Assembly (NCBI GenBank): GCA_002722315.1
Contig: PBLG01000027.1
Location: forward strand, 1-64,000
Origin: Lysobacterales bacterium
Lineage (GTDB): Bacteria > Pseudomonadota > Gammaproteobacteria > Xanthomonadales > Wenzhouxiangellaceae
Direction: 5' to 3'
DNA: 64,000 nt
Part shown: positions 36,689 to 46,495 of the stretch, piece after piece
Layout of the letters: each line of letters begins with the position of its first letter
How positions within the stretch are numbered: position 1 is the stretch's first letter
Made by a program: the position numbers and the translations under genes
The notes under the pieces: generated by a model
What the model was told of the DNA's origin: nothing
Databases searched by the model: none
The model's input: only the letters and a program-made list of their open reading frames with translations

Positions 36689-38989
36689 ATGAGCCCAGCG
36701 AAGGCCGGCAAGCGGCGCGGCCGGGGGCACGGCGTCAAATCCGCGAAGCCGGGAAAGCGATTCGTGATCCGGATCATGCTGCCGTTCGTCGCGGCGTTGC
36801 TGCTGGGCTGCTTCGGACCCTGGATCTGGTACCTGGACCGACACGCGTCGGAGCGCTTCGTCGAGCGTCAATGGAAACAGGCCGGACGCGTCTACGCCCG
36901 GGCGCTGGAGCTGTATCCGGGGCGACCGCTGTCCGTGGCAGCGCTGGAACTCGAACTGGAAGCCGCCGGCATGCGCCCGACGCAGCCCCTGCTCCCCGGC
37001 AGATTCACCCGCAACGGCGGTCGCTTCACGCTGGCGCTGCTGGATCTCGAGTTCGCCGACGGCGTCCAGCCGGCCCGAACCGTCGCGGTCGAGATCAGCG
37101 ATGACCGCGTCGCCGCGCTACGCGATCCCCGGGGCGGGCGAGTGGACCTTGTGCGACTGCCGGCCGCCGAACTCGGCAGCCTGCTGCCGTTCGACGAGCG
37201 GGATCGAACCCTGGTGCCCATCGCGGAATTTCCGACTTTGCTGGTCGCCGGCATCCAGGCGGTCGAAGACCGGCAGTTTCGCTACCACCACGGCATCGAT
37301 CCCAAGGCGATCCTTCGCGCCCTGATCAGCAATTTCAGGTCCGGAGACGTGGTCCAGGGCGGCAGTACCATCACCCAGCAGCTGGTCAAGAACCTTTTTC
37401 TGACCGCCGACCGGAACCTCCTGCGCAAATTCAACGAGGCGATCATGGCGATCAGCCTGGAAGCGCGCTTCGACAAGGCGGAAATTCTCGAGGCATACCT
37501 CAACGACGTCTATCTCGGCCAGCGCGGCAACCAGGCCATCCATGGATTCGGCCGCGCCGCCGAATACTACTTCGGCCTGCCTGTCTCGTCTCTCTCCACC
37601 GACCAGATCGCGCTGCTGATCGGTATGGTCAGGGGGGCATCCTGGTACAACCCGGTGCGCAACCCGGAACGCGCCCGGGCCCGCCGCGACCTGGTGCTCG
37701 GGATGTTCCGGGAAACCGGGCTGATCGATCGCGCCGAATACGAGAGCGCACTGGCGCGCCCGCTCGGCGCCAGCGTCGGCGACCTGGCCCGAAGCCGTCC
37801 TCACCCGGCGTTCATGGACCTGGTGCGCCGCCAGCTCAAGGCCGATTACCGCGATTCCGACCTGCGCGAGAAAGGCTTGCGCATCCATACCACGCTCAGC
37901 CCGCTGGCCCAGCAGCGCGCCGAGCGCGCCCTGGCCGACGGACTGGCCGAAATCGACGAAGCCGGCGGCAACCTGCAGGGCGCGATCGTGCTTGCCCAGC
38001 CAGACTCCGGCGAAATCCGGGCGCTGGTCGGCGACCGCAACTATCAAAGAGTCGGCTTCAACCGCGCCCTGGACGCACGTCGCCCGGTGGGATCGGTGAT
38101 CAAGCCTTTCCTCTACCTGCTGGCGCTGGCCGATCCGGCCCGATTCACCCTGGTGACGCCGGTCGACGACGAACCGCTGAGCGTGCCGCAGCGCGGCCGC
38201 GAGGACTGGCGCCCGCGCAACTACGATCAGACCAGCCACGGCACGGTGGCACTGCTGGAAGCGCTGGCGAACTCCTACAACCAGGCCACCGTCAGGGTCG
38301 GGCTGCAGGTGGGCGTGCAACCGCTGTTCCGCCTGCTCGAACAACTGGGCGTCGCACCCGGTTCGGCACGCCATCCGGCAGCGTTCCTCGGCGCGGTAGA
38401 CCTGTCTCCGTTGCAGGTCGCCCAGCTTTACCAGCCGATCGCCAGCGGCGGATATTCCACGCCGTTGAGGGCGATCACCGACGTCGTCGACAGCGACGGC
38501 AAAGCGATCGCCAGGTACCCGATGCGTCTCAGGCCGATCCAGGAACGCGACGCGCTGGCGCTGCTGGATTTCGCGCTGGAGCAGGCGGCCACCACCGGGA
38601 CCGGCGCCAGCCTGAGCTGGCGACTGAAGCGTCCTGCGGCGCGCGCGGCGACCATACGCGGCAAGACCGGCACTACCAGCGATCGACGCGACGCGTGGTT
38701 TGCCGGCTATACCCAGCAATGGCTGGGGATCGTATGGGTGGGACGCGACGACAATTCTCCTGCCGGCATCAGCGGTGCGGCATCGGCACTGCCGATCTGG
38801 GCAAGAATGTTCGACGATCTGCCTCAGGAAGCCGAGAGCAGGCAGTGGCCGAGCGGCATCGAATGGTTCTGGATCGACTGGCCCGAGCCGATGCTGGCCG
38901 ACGAAAGCTGCACCGGCGCCCGTGCGATTCCGTTCATCGCCGGCTCGCAGCCGACGGCGTATTCGGGGTGCATGAGGCGGCGAAGATAG
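36689..38989 (+). CDS. mrcB: Penicillin-binding protein 1B
   Basis: PBP1B polymerises and crosslinks peptidoglycan. The 766-residue protein has a basic cytoplasmic tail, one membrane helix (about 27-48), a UB2H-like region, the GT51 transglycosylase domain (AVEDRQFRYHHGID, GGSTITQQLVKN) and the transpeptidase domain with SVIK (catalytic Ser), SYN and KTGTT boxes. The pattern and the UB2H-like segment favour PBP1B over PBP1A. An AGGAGAC heptamer array begins within the TAG stop codon. Confidence 0.95.
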   Translation: MSPAKAGKRRGRGHGVKSAKPGKRFVIRIMLPFVAALLLGCFGPWIWYLDRHASERFVERQWKQAGRVYARALELYPGRPLSVAALELELEAAGMRPTQPLLPGRFTRNGGRFTLALLDLEFADGVQPARTVAVEISDDRVAALRDPRGGRVDLVRLPAAELGSLLPFDERDRTLVPIAEFPTLLVAGIQAVEDRQFRYHHGIDPKAILRALISNFRSGDVVQGGSTITQQLVKNLFLTADRNLLRKFNEAIMAISLEARFDKAEILEAYLNDVYLGQRGNQAIHGFGRAAEYYFGLPVSSLSTDQIALLIGMVRGASWYNPVRNPERARARRDLVLGMFRETGLIDRAEYESALARPLGASVGDLARSRPHPAFMDLVRRQLKADYRDSDLREKGLRIHTTLSPLAQQRAERALADGLAEIDEAGGNLQGAIVLAQPDSGEIRALVGDRNYQRVGFNRALDARRPVGSVIKPFLYLLALADPARFTLVTPVDDEPLSVPQRGREDWRPRNYDQTSHGTVALLEALANSYNQATVRVGLQVGVQPLFRLLEQLGVAPGSARHPAAFLGAVDLSPLQVAQLYQPIASGGYSTPLRAITDVVDSDGKAIARYPMRLRPIQERDALALLDFALEQAATTGTGASLSWRLKRPAARAATIRGKTGTTSDRRDAWFAGYTQQWLGIVWVGRDDNSPAGISGAASALPIWARMFDDLPQEAESRQWPSGIEWFWIDWPEPMLADESCTGARAIPFIAGSQPTAYSGCMRRRR

Positions 38990-39058
38990 GAGACAGGAGA
39001 CAGGAGACAGCAAATCCGACTTGCCGACACTATCTCCTGAATCCTGAATCCTGAATCC
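38988..39058. repeat. Heptamer inverted-arm element after mrcB
   Basis: Three perfect AGGAGAC units (38988-39008) begin at the second base of the mrcB stop codon. A 22-bp spacer contains no repeat. TATCTCC and three perfect TGAATCC units (39031-39058) form the right arm. The arms pair only partly (AGGA with TCCT), unlike the longer elements. It ends 10 bp before the stop of the convergent glycine-zipper gene. Confidence 0.85.
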
Positions 39059-39067
39059 CGTTCTTTC

Positions 39068-39583
39068 CTATCCTACGGGCCTGGCCGAGACTTCCAGCCG
39101 GATCACGTCGCCGGGTTCGGAGCGCGTGCGGGTCTCGAAGACTTCGCCGTTGTACTCGTAGCGGACGTTGTAGCCCGACGTGTAGCTGCGCGGCTCGTAA
39201 TCGACCTGGATCTCGCAGCGCTGGTAGCTGACCGGACGACCGTGGCGGCGCTGCTGCTTCGAGGCGTCGTGCCCGATAGAAGCACCAAGCGCCGCGCCGG
39301 CGGCCGTCATCGCTTTCTTGCCGGACCCGCCGCCGAACTGGTTGCCGATCACGCCGCCGATGATCGCCCCGGCGATGGTGCCGGTGGCCGAATTGCCGCG
39401 CGCCTGGCGATAGCCGCGCTCCTGCCAGCAGACCTCGCGCTCGACCGGCACCTGCTCGGTCACGTAGATCGGCTCGTAACCGACAACCGGCGCGTAGACG
39501 TAGTGCACGGCCGCAGGCTGCGCCATCGCCGCGCCGGAAACGAACAAACCGCTGGCCAACAATCCCTTGAGTGCAGTCTTCAT
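39068..39583 (-). CDS. Glycine-zipper 2TM domain envelope protein
   Basis: The 171-residue product from the ATG at 39583 (GGAG eight bases upstream) has a signal peptide ending near AAMAQ. The central region GTIAGAIIGGVIGNQFGGG followed by AAGAALGASIG is a glycine-zipper 2TM domain of the SlyB/Rickettsia 17-kDa type. The C-terminal half is a basic, Tyr-rich beta domain (VSYQRCEIQVDYEPRSY). The family is envelope-associated and of unclear function. The much longer open frame upstream is not supported. Confidence 0.9.
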   Translation of the reverse strand: MKTALKGLLASGLFVSGAAMAQPAAVHYVYAPVVGYEPIYVTEQVPVEREVCWQERGYRQARGNSATGTIAGAIIGGVIGNQFGGGSGKKAMTAAGAALGASIGHDASKQQRRHGRPVSYQRCEIQVDYEPRSYTSGYNVRYEYNGEVFETRTRSEPGDVIRLEVSARPVG

Positions 39584-39677
39584 CCTGGTTTCTCCTTCGG
39601 CAGCGCCGCAGTCATTTGATCCTGGCTTGCAGCTTAGACCGGCGGCGCTGAATCGGCACTGAACGGCGCGCCTTGCG

Positions 39678-39706
39678 TTGTCGCAAATTACGAACTGGAT
39701 TAGGAT
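39678..39706 (+). promoter_or_regulatory. Candidate sigma-70 promoter of the EF-G-like gene
   Basis: TTGTCG (39678-39683) and TAGGAT (39701-39706) are 17 bp apart and lie 46 bp before the EF-G-like gene start. Four to five of six bases match the consensus in each box. Confidence 0.5.
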
Positions 39707-39751
39707 GTCAGAATCGAACGAGAACAAATCGAATGCCGAGGGGTACCACCC

Positions 39752-41794
39752 ATGTCCACACCGGAAATCGCAAGACTGCGCAACATCGCCCTGCTGGGTC
39801 ACGCCGGGAGCGGAAAGACGCTGCTTTCGGAACAACTGCTGACCAGGGCGGGCGTCAAGGGTGAGCCCGGCACCCTGGAGCGCGGCGACACCATGGCCGA
39901 TTTCGACCCGCTGGAGAAGCAATACCAGCATTCGCTGGACAGCGCGGTCATGCATTTCGACGCCGGAAAGTGCCGGGTCCAGTTGATCGACACGGCCGGC
40001 GACCCCGATTTTCGCGGCCAGAGCCTCTCGGCCATGAGCGCCGTGGAGACGGCCGCCATCGTCGTCAATGCCGCCGCCGGGATAGAGATGTCGACCCGAC
40101 GCCTGATGCGCCGCGCACGCCAGCGCCGGCTATGCCGCATGATCATCATCAACCGGATCGACGCAGACGATGTCGACCTGGAAGCCCTGGTGCGCGAGAT
40201 TCGCGAAGAGTTCGGCCCGGAATGCCTGCCGGTGAACCTGCCGGCCGAGAACTTCACGACCGTTCGCGACTGCTTTTTCCACGACGACGGCGAAACCGAC
40301 ATCTTTTCGCTTGCCGATGCCCATTCCGAGATCCTGGACCAGGTCGTCGAGGTCGACGAAGATCTGATGGCCAAGTACCTGGACGGTGAAAAGATCTCGG
40401 CCGACGAGCTGCACGATGCGTTCGAAAAGGCCCTGCGGGAAGGCCACCTGGTGCCGATCTGCTTCACTTCGGCGAGCACCGGCGCGGGCTGTGGTGAACT
40501 GCTTCGATTCATCGAAAAGCTTCTGCCGAGTCCGGAAGAAGGCAATCCGCCGCGCTTCCGCGCTGGCAGCGAGGACGAGAAAGTCACCGCGCTGCCCGAC
40601 CCCGACGCCCACGTACTGGCGCACGTCTTCAAGATAGTCAACGATCCCTACGCCGGGAAGCTGGCGATCTTCCGCATCTTCCAGGGCACGATCAAGCCCG
40701 GCATGCAGCTCTACGTCGGCGATGCTCGCAAGCCGATCAAGGTGGCGCACCTGTACCGAATGCAGGGCGGCGATCACGTGGAAACCGACCAGGGACTTCC
40801 CGGCGATATCTGCGCCCTGGGCAAGGTCGATGAAATTCACTACGACGCGATCCTCCACGACAACCACGACGAGGATCATTACTATCTCAAGCCCATCGAC
40901 TTCCCCCAGCCCATGTTCGGCCTGGCGATCGAACCGAAAACCCACGGCCAGGAGCAGAAGCTGGCCAGCACGCTGGAGAAGATCGCCCAGGAAGACCCGT
41001 GCTTCAAGGTCGAGCACAACCAGGAACTCAACGAGACGGTCATCCGCGGTCTCGGCGAAATGCACCTGCGCGTGTTGCTCGAACGCATGCAGCAGCGGTT
41101 CGGCGTGGAGGTCGAGACACGGCCGCCGCGCATCGCCTATCGCGAGACCATCACCCGCCCGGCCGAAGGCCACTTTCGACACAAGAAGCAGACCGGCGGC
41201 GCCGGCCAGTTCGGCGAAGTATTTCTCCGGGTCAAGCCACTGGGCCGCGGGGAAGGATTCAACTTCAAGAGCGAGGTCGTCGGCGGGGTCATTCCCACCA
41301 GCCTGATCCCGGCCGTGGAAAAAGGCGTCAGGCAGGTACTCCAGGAGGGTGCCGTCGCAGGTTTCCCGCTACAGGACCTAGAGGTCACGGTCTACGACGG
41401 CAAGCATCACAGCGTCGACTCCAAGGAAATCGCGTTCGTTATCGCAGGACGCAAGGCGCTGCTGGAGGCGATCGCCCAGGCCGGCCCGCAGATTCTCGAG
41501 CCTATCGTCAACCTGGAAGTCACGGTGGCCGATTCGTTCATGGGCGACGTGACCGGCCTGCTGGCATCCAAGCGCGCACGCATCCAGGGCACGGACAGCA
41601 TCAAGGGCGGGTCGACGCAGATCACCGCGGCGATACCGCTTTCGGCAATCAGCGATTTTCCCACCGAGCTCAAGAGCATGACCGGCGGCGAGGGGCGCTT
41701 CATCGTCGAATTGTCACACTACGAGGCTGTGCCGCCCCAGGTGCAGCAGCAGCTGATCGAGCAGAACGGCAGGTCCGGCGACGAGGCAGGCTGA
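39752..41794 (+). CDS. Elongation factor G-like translational GTPase
   Basis: The 680-residue protein has the full EF-G domain order. The G domain shows LLGHAGSGKT (G1), LIDTAGDPDF (G3) and NRID (G4), then domain II (VNDPYAGKLAIFRIFQG) and domains III to V (GLGEMHLRVLLERM, QTGGAGQFGEV, TDSIKGGSTQITAAIPL). In canonical EF-G, G3 is DTPGH; here His is replaced by Asp and Pro by Ala, as in the EF-G-like paralog group. It is therefore more likely an accessory or ribosome-associated GTPase than the main translocase. Confidence 0.9.
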   Translation: MSTPEIARLRNIALLGHAGSGKTLLSEQLLTRAGVKGEPGTLERGDTMADFDPLEKQYQHSLDSAVMHFDAGKCRVQLIDTAGDPDFRGQSLSAMSAVETAAIVVNAAAGIEMSTRRLMRRARQRRLCRMIIINRIDADDVDLEALVREIREEFGPECLPVNLPAENFTTVRDCFFHDDGETDIFSLADAHSEILDQVVEVDEDLMAKYLDGEKISADELHDAFEKALREGHLVPICFTSASTGAGCGELLRFIEKLLPSPEEGNPPRFRAGSEDEKVTALPDPDAHVLAHVFKIVNDPYAGKLAIFRIFQGTIKPGMQLYVGDARKPIKVAHLYRMQGGDHVETDQGLPGDICALGKVDEIHYDAILHDNHDEDHYYLKPIDFPQPMFGLAIEPKTHGQEQKLASTLEKIAQEDPCFKVEHNQELNETVIRGLGEMHLRVLLERMQQRFGVEVETRPPRIAYRETITRPAEGHFRHKKQTGGAGQFGEVFLRVKPLGRGEGFNFKSEVVGGVIPTSLIPAVEKGVRQVLQEGAVAGFPLQDLEVTVYDGKHHSVDSKEIAFVIAGRKALLEAIAQAGPQILEPIVNLEVTVADSFMGDVTGLLASKRARIQGTDSIKGGSTQITAAIPLSAISDFPTELKSMTGGEGRFIVELSHYEAVPPQVQQQLIEQNGRSGDEAG

Positions 41795-41820
41795 CCCGCG
41801 CTGCCGGTCAGGCGCGGGTC
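41793..41820. terminator. Bidirectional hairpin between convergent genes
   Basis: GACCCGCGC (41793-41801) and GCGCGGGTC (41812-41820) form a perfect 9-bp GC-rich stem with a 10-base loop. It overlaps the stop codons of the EF-G-like gene and the convergent GGDEF gene. It lacks a T-tract, so it is at best a weak intrinsic terminator for both. Confidence 0.5.
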
Positions 41821-44800
41821 GGCGATGCCCGGTCGACGCATACCCGATCGCGCCCGCCGCGCTTGGCCTGGTACATCGCCTGGTCTGCCCGGCGCACCAG
41901 GTCCTCGGGCGTGGCGTCCTTGTCGGGCATTACCGATGCCACGCCGAAGCTGGCGGTGACGAAGCCGTTCGAGTCGCTGCCCTGTCTGAACTCCAGCGAG
42001 ATCACCGCTTGCCGCAGCGACTCGGCGATATCCCGGCCTTCCGAGAGCGTGCGGCGCGGCAACACCGCTATGAATTCTTCCCCGCCGTAACGCGCCAGCA
42101 GTCCGCCCTCTGCGGCAACCAGGCGCGCCAGGGACTGCGCCATCGCACGCAGGAAGCTGTCACCAACCTGGTGCCCGTGACTGTCGTTGAAATCCTTGAA
42201 TTTATCGACGTCGATGATGATTGCAGTCAAGGGCAGCCCGGCCGCGCGGCACGCGCGCCACTGCTCGCCCATGTAGAAGCGCAAGCGCCGGTGATTCGCT
42301 ATTCCGGTCAACTCGTCGGTACGCGAAAGCTCGTCCAGGCGTGAATTCATTTTCTTGAGTTCGTGCGTTCGCTCGTCGATGATGCGATTGAGCTCGACGT
42401 CGCGCTGGCGCAGCTCCGAAATTCGCCAGCGGAAAACAAGCAGCACGACCAGCAGGGCGGCAATGACCAGGATCAGCTGGCGCGGCCTGATCTGAAAGCC
42501 CGGCTCGGGTACCACCAGTTCCATCGAACGCATCGAGTTCAGCCAGCGCCCGTCGTCCACCCCCAGCTGGACTTCGAAGCGGTAGCGCCCCACCGGGACC
42601 ACCGGGTACCGGGCGATCTGGCTGCCATCGGCCTCGATCCACTGTTCGTCGGCACCGGCAAGCCTGTACCTGAAGCGCAGCCGCTGCGCATTCTCGAACT
42701 GAGGCGCGCTGTAGCGAATCTCCAGGTCGCGGGCATCGGTCGGCAGCTCGACCACCCGTTCGTTGGGCTCCAGGCGTTGGCCTGCAACGCTCACGGATTC
42801 GATGAACAGCCGCCCCGCGGGTTCGAAACGGCTGATGGAGGCCGGATCGAAGGCGACCGGGCCGCGTACCGTGGGAAACCAGAACCAACCCCGCCGATCG
42901 CGGTGACAGGCCGGCTGGCCGCCGCCGTTGGTTTCCGACGCCGGCATCCCGTCGACGTCGGTCAGCGACCAGGCATTGACCCGTTCGATGCTGCCGTCGG
43001 CCAGCGCATTGAGATCCGCCAGGGATGCCAGCGAAACTCCATGGTTGCCGCTCATCCAGAGTCGACCGGACGGTCCGGACAACATGCACGAGACCACGTC
43101 CTCGGCCAACCCGCGGTCCGGTCCGACCTGGAACCAGCGGCCGTCCTTCAAGCGCCAGAGGCCGCCGCCGTAGGTACCGAACCAGAGCGTACGATCGTCC
43201 TGTCGAAAAATCGATCGAACCGAGAGCCCGTCGATCCACTCGCCTGTCCTGATCGCCCGGTACTCCGATGATTCGAACCGTGCAAGGCCCTGGTCGGTGC
43301 CGATCAGCAGACCATCGTTGGGGGCGTCGACGGCCGCCAGCAACGGCGACGCTTCGACTTCATTGACTGCCGGACCGATCCGTCCGTCCTCGATGCGAAA
43401 GAGCCCGTTGTCGGCCCCCAGCCAGGTCGTGCCCGAGCGGTCGCGAAACAGGAAATTCGCACCCAGGTGTCCGCCGTCGTCGGACCCGGGCTCGATGTCG
43501 ATGGTGCCGGCGTTCGTCCAGCGACGAATCCGGCCGCTTGCGCTTGCGATCAGCACGCCGCCGCCCGGCTCCGCGAGCATCGTCCAGGTGCAGGCCGTCG
43601 GCCCGGCCTCCGGTTCGAAAAGCGGTCGACTGCGGCCGTCGTCCAGTACGTGCTCGACGCCGCCGCAGAGTCGTCCCACCAGCACGCCCTGATCGGGATG
43701 ATCGATGATCGGCAGCACCGACCCGAGTTCGGCGTTGCGGTAGCCGGCGGCACGAAACATTCGCGCCGGCGATACCCGGAAAATTCCTTCGAAGCGACTC
43801 CCCAGCCACAGCGCCCCGTCGTCGTCGGTCATGATCGAAAGCAGCCTGGGCCGGGGTCCCATTTCGACCCTCCGAGAAAAGTGCCCGGCGCGCCAGTGGA
43901 TGCTGCCGTCGCCGAGCTGCATGATCACCTGGTTGGCCTGCCCCGGCCAGAATCCCACGATGCGTTGCGCTGTCGAAGACACGTCATCGGGCTCGAGCTC
44001 GCTTGGCACCAGCCGATATCCATCCCATTGCAGGAGCGACGCCGCAGTTGCAACCAGCAATCGTCCCTCGACCGAAGCAACCCCGACCACTCTTCCCGGC
44101 GCCCGGATGCGCATTGGCTCGGCCGCCGGTTCCTCCGGCTGCCTGACGAACACCGTGTCGCCGCTGAAATAAACCAGCCTTCCGTCGTCCAGCACGTAGA
44201 GACCGTTCGGTTGCTCGGATTCCTGCTCCAGCTCGAGCCGAACATCGACCTGCAGCGTTTCCGGATCGAATCGCAGGATCTGCCGCGGCGAAAGCAGCCA
44301 GAGCCTGCCACCCGGGTCGTGAGAAAACGTCAGAACCCGACACCTTTGGCCGCAAATCGGCACCGCCTGAAACGCCCCGTCACGATATCGGACGACGCCG
44401 CGACTCTCTGTGCCTATCCACAGCGCGCCGTCCGGCGTGGCGGCGAGCGCGGCGATTCGATTGGTGCCCATCTCCGGGTAATCCATCAACCGGAAATTTC
44501 GAAAGCGCCTGCCGTCGAAGCGACTCAAGCCGTCCAGCGTTCCAACCCAGACGAAGCCCCGCGAATCGCGGGCAATCGCCTGGACCGTATGCTGCTCCAG
44601 GCCATCGGCCACCCCCCAGTTCTGAGCGACCAGGTAGTTGCTCGCGCTTGCTGCGGCGGGAGAGGACGTGAGAGCGGCGCCCAGCGAGAGCAGCAGGCCG
44701 GCGTAGATCAACAAGCATGCCGCCCGGAGCCGGGACGGGCTCGGCTCGGTACGGAGCTCAAGCCCGTCGATCCAGTCCCGATCCAGCAATCGGTAACTCG

Positions 44801-44864
44801 CGCGGACGGAATATTCGAAGGATTCGGGCATACTGTTCGACGGCGGGTTCGCCTGGAGCGGCAT
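41808..44864 (-). CDS. Two-component-regulator-propeller GGDEF sensor
   Basis: The 1018-residue membrane protein has an N-terminal helix (about 48-70), then a large periplasmic beta-propeller built of Reg_prop repeats (WVGTLDGLSRFDG, LWIGTESRGVVRY, LWLGSRFEGIFRV, LWFGTYGGGLWRL), a Y_Y_Y domain (about 720-790), a second membrane helix (VIAALLVVLLVFRW), a short coiled coil and a GGDEF domain (about 850-1010) with active YGGEEF. No RxxD inhibitory site is seen before it. It likely makes c-di-GMP in response to an extracellular ligand. The start could instead be the ATG at 44831. Confidence 0.92.
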   Translation of the reverse strand: MPLQANPPSNSMPESFEYSVRASYRLLDRDWIDGLELRTEPSPSRLRAACLLIYAGLLLSLGAALTSSPAAASASNYLVAQNWGVADGLEQHTVQAIARDSRGFVWVGTLDGLSRFDGRRFRNFRLMDYPEMGTNRIAALAATPDGALWIGTESRGVVRYRDGAFQAVPICGQRCRVLTFSHDPGGRLWLLSPRQILRFDPETLQVDVRLELEQESEQPNGLYVLDDGRLVYFSGDTVFVRQPEEPAAEPMRIRAPGRVVGVASVEGRLLVATAASLLQWDGYRLVPSELEPDDVSSTAQRIVGFWPGQANQVIMQLGDGSIHWRAGHFSRRVEMGPRPRLLSIMTDDDGALWLGSRFEGIFRVSPARMFRAAGYRNAELGSVLPIIDHPDQGVLVGRLCGGVEHVLDDGRSRPLFEPEAGPTACTWTMLAEPGGGVLIASASGRIRRWTNAGTIDIEPGSDDGGHLGANFLFRDRSGTTWLGADNGLFRIEDGRIGPAVNEVEASPLLAAVDAPNDGLLIGTDQGLARFESSEYRAIRTGEWIDGLSVRSIFRQDDRTLWFGTYGGGLWRLKDGRWFQVGPDRGLAEDVVSCMLSGPSGRLWMSGNHGVSLASLADLNALADGSIERVNAWSLTDVDGMPASETNGGGQPACHRDRRGWFWFPTVRGPVAFDPASISRFEPAGRLFIESVSVAGQRLEPNERVVELPTDARDLEIRYSAPQFENAQRLRFRYRLAGADEQWIEADGSQIARYPVVPVGRYRFEVQLGVDDGRWLNSMRSMELVVPEPGFQIRPRQLILVIAALLVVLLVFRWRISELRQRDVELNRIIDERTHELKKMNSRLDELSRTDELTGIANHRRLRFYMGEQWRACRAAGLPLTAIIIDVDKFKDFNDSHGHQVGDSFLRAMAQSLARLVAAEGGLLARYGGEEFIAVLPRRTLSEGRDIAESLRQAVISLEFRQGSDSNGFVTASFGVASVMPDKDATPEDLVRRADQAMYQAKRGGRDRVCVDRASPTRA

Positions 44865-44945
44865 CGATTTCCAAGGGCAGCTCTATCGGCTGCGGCCTGC
44901 TTATAGAATCAATATGCAATTGATATGCCAATAGTCGAGGGCAGC

Positions 44946-45374
44946 ATGGACAAGGAACGCGCGCTTGCAGTCGTCAACGGCCTCTTGCCGGGTACGCTGA
45001 TGGAGACACTGGATATTCGCTATACCGACGCCGGCGAGGGATTCCTGGAGGCCGTCATGCCGGTCGATTCCCGCCATCATCAGCCGATGGGAATCCTGCA
45101 CGGCGGCGCGACCGCGACCCTGGCCGAGAGCGTCGCGAGCGCCGCCTCCGGGCTGGCGCTGAGCGGCACGGGCCGCCGGCCGGTGGGGCTGGACCTGGCC
45201 GTCAATCACGTGCGAAGCGTCAGCAGCGGGCAGATCAGGGCGCGCGCCGAAGCTGCCCACCTCGGTCGCTCGACGCACTTGTGGCAAATCAGGATCGTCG
45301 ACGAACGCGACCGGCTGGTCGCGCAGGCCAAGCTCTTGATCATGGTGCTCGAGGCGCCCCCCGAAGCGGGCTAG
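44946..45374 (+). CDS. Hotdog-fold thioesterase (PaaI/YdiI type)
   Basis: The 142-residue protein has the hotdog thioesterase pattern HQPMGILHGGATATLAESVA, where the E of LAES is the expected catalytic residue, and GLDLAVNHVRSVSSG in the next strand. It probably hydrolyses an acyl- or aryl-CoA. An ATG at 44925 also opens the frame, but GAGGG directly precedes the chosen start. It diverges from the GGDEF sensor gene. Confidence 0.9.
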   Translation: MDKERALAVVNGLLPGTLMETLDIRYTDAGEGFLEAVMPVDSRHHQPMGILHGGATATLAESVASAASGLALSGTGRRPVGLDLAVNHVRSVSSGQIRARAEAAHLGRSTHLWQIRIVDERDRLVAQAKLLIMVLEAPPEAG

Positions 45375-45390
45375 CCGGCACTTGCACCTT

Positions 45391-46440
45391 TCAGGTCGCC
45401 GGGGTGCAATCTCGGCTTTCGGCCTTGCCCAGGCGCTCCAGCGACCGACCGGGCGCGTGCCAGTCAGGATCCAGCGCCATGGCGCGGCGAAATGCCGCCT
45501 CCGCCTCTTCGGCGCAGCCGGCACCGGCATGGATTCGACCCAGTTGCCACCAGGCAAGCTTGGGTTCGGGGTCCTGCGGCCATCGCGGCTGCCCAAGAAA
45601 TCGCTGCAATGCGTCGATGCCGGCAGCGGCGGCCAGGCCGGATTCGGCCGAGACCCGACCGAGCGCGTACATCGCCCCGGCATGCCGCGGGGCTTCCAGG
45701 AGCGCTTGTCGGTAAGCCTCGAGCGCATCCTGGTTGCGACCCAGCCGGTGCAGCCAATCGCCCATCCGAACCCGCCAGCTCGGCCTGGCCCTATCGGACT
45801 GCGAAAGGGCCAGGGCGATCCGGTCGACCGCTTCGGCCAGGCGTTCGGCTTCGGCCAGCTCGATCGCTTCCCGGAAGGTCCGACGCGACGGGGCAAGTTC
45901 GCCCAGCCGCGCCAGCAGCGCGGCAGCCGCGTCCCGGTCGCCGCCCGCAATGCCCGGCGCACGCAGATGAAACGCGGCCAGTGCCGCCAGCGCGTCTGCG
46001 TGCTCGGGCGCCACCGTCAGCGCGTGTTCCAGGTCCCGGCGCACATCCCTCGCGATCCGCAGCGACTTGAACGGGCCCGAATCGTCGATCCGGTCGGAAC
46101 GGAACGCGGCCCGGTCCACCCGCAGATCGGGCCGGTCCGGCGCGACTTCGATTGCGCGATCGATCAGCGCCAGCGCCCGCTCTCCCTTGCCTTCGCGCCT
46201 GGCCAGCCAGGCCTGCGCACGCAGCAGGGGCACGTCCCCGGCGCCCTCGGTTTCGTCATCCGCGTTACCCTCGGCGGTTGCCGACGCCAGCCAGTCTTCC
46301 AGCGGCGAGAGATCCCGCGCTTCCCAGGCCCGCACCGGGTCGGGAATCGAGGCCTCGGCCATCATATCGGCCGCGGCGCCTGTCGCGAGACAGAGCGCCG
46401 CGCCGCAGATCAGCAGCGCCGGGCGGATGCAACGGTTCAT
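45391..46440 (-). CDS. Exported TPR-repeat protein
   Basis: From the ATG at 46440 the 349-residue product has a signal peptide (PALLICGAALCLATGAAAD) and then many TPR-like helical pairs (AYRQALLEAPRHAGAMYALG, AEAAFRRAMALDPDWHAPG). It has no other recognisable domain. The opening 40 residues of the longer frame are read through the upstream intergenic DNA and are unlikely to be translated. A scaffold role in the periplasm is plausible but not shown. Confidence 0.82.
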   Translation of the reverse strand: MNRCIRPALLICGAALCLATGAAADMMAEASIPDPVRAWEARDLSPLEDWLASATAEGNADDETEGAGDVPLLRAQAWLARREGKGERALALIDRAIEVAPDRPDLRVDRAAFRSDRIDDSGPFKSLRIARDVRRDLEHALTVAPEHADALAALAAFHLRAPGIAGGDRDAAAALLARLGELAPSRRTFREAIELAEAERLAEAVDRIALALSQSDRARPSWRVRMGDWLHRLGRNQDALEAYRQALLEAPRHAGAMYALGRVSAESGLAAAAGIDALQRFLGQPRWPQDPEPKLAWWQLGRIHAGAGCAEEAEAAFRRAMALDPDWHAPGRSLERLGKAESRDCTPAT

Positions 46441-46495
46441 GGGCGAGTTCTTCGGCAAAACGCGAATTGTAGCCGCGCGGCGCGAATGGGCGCCT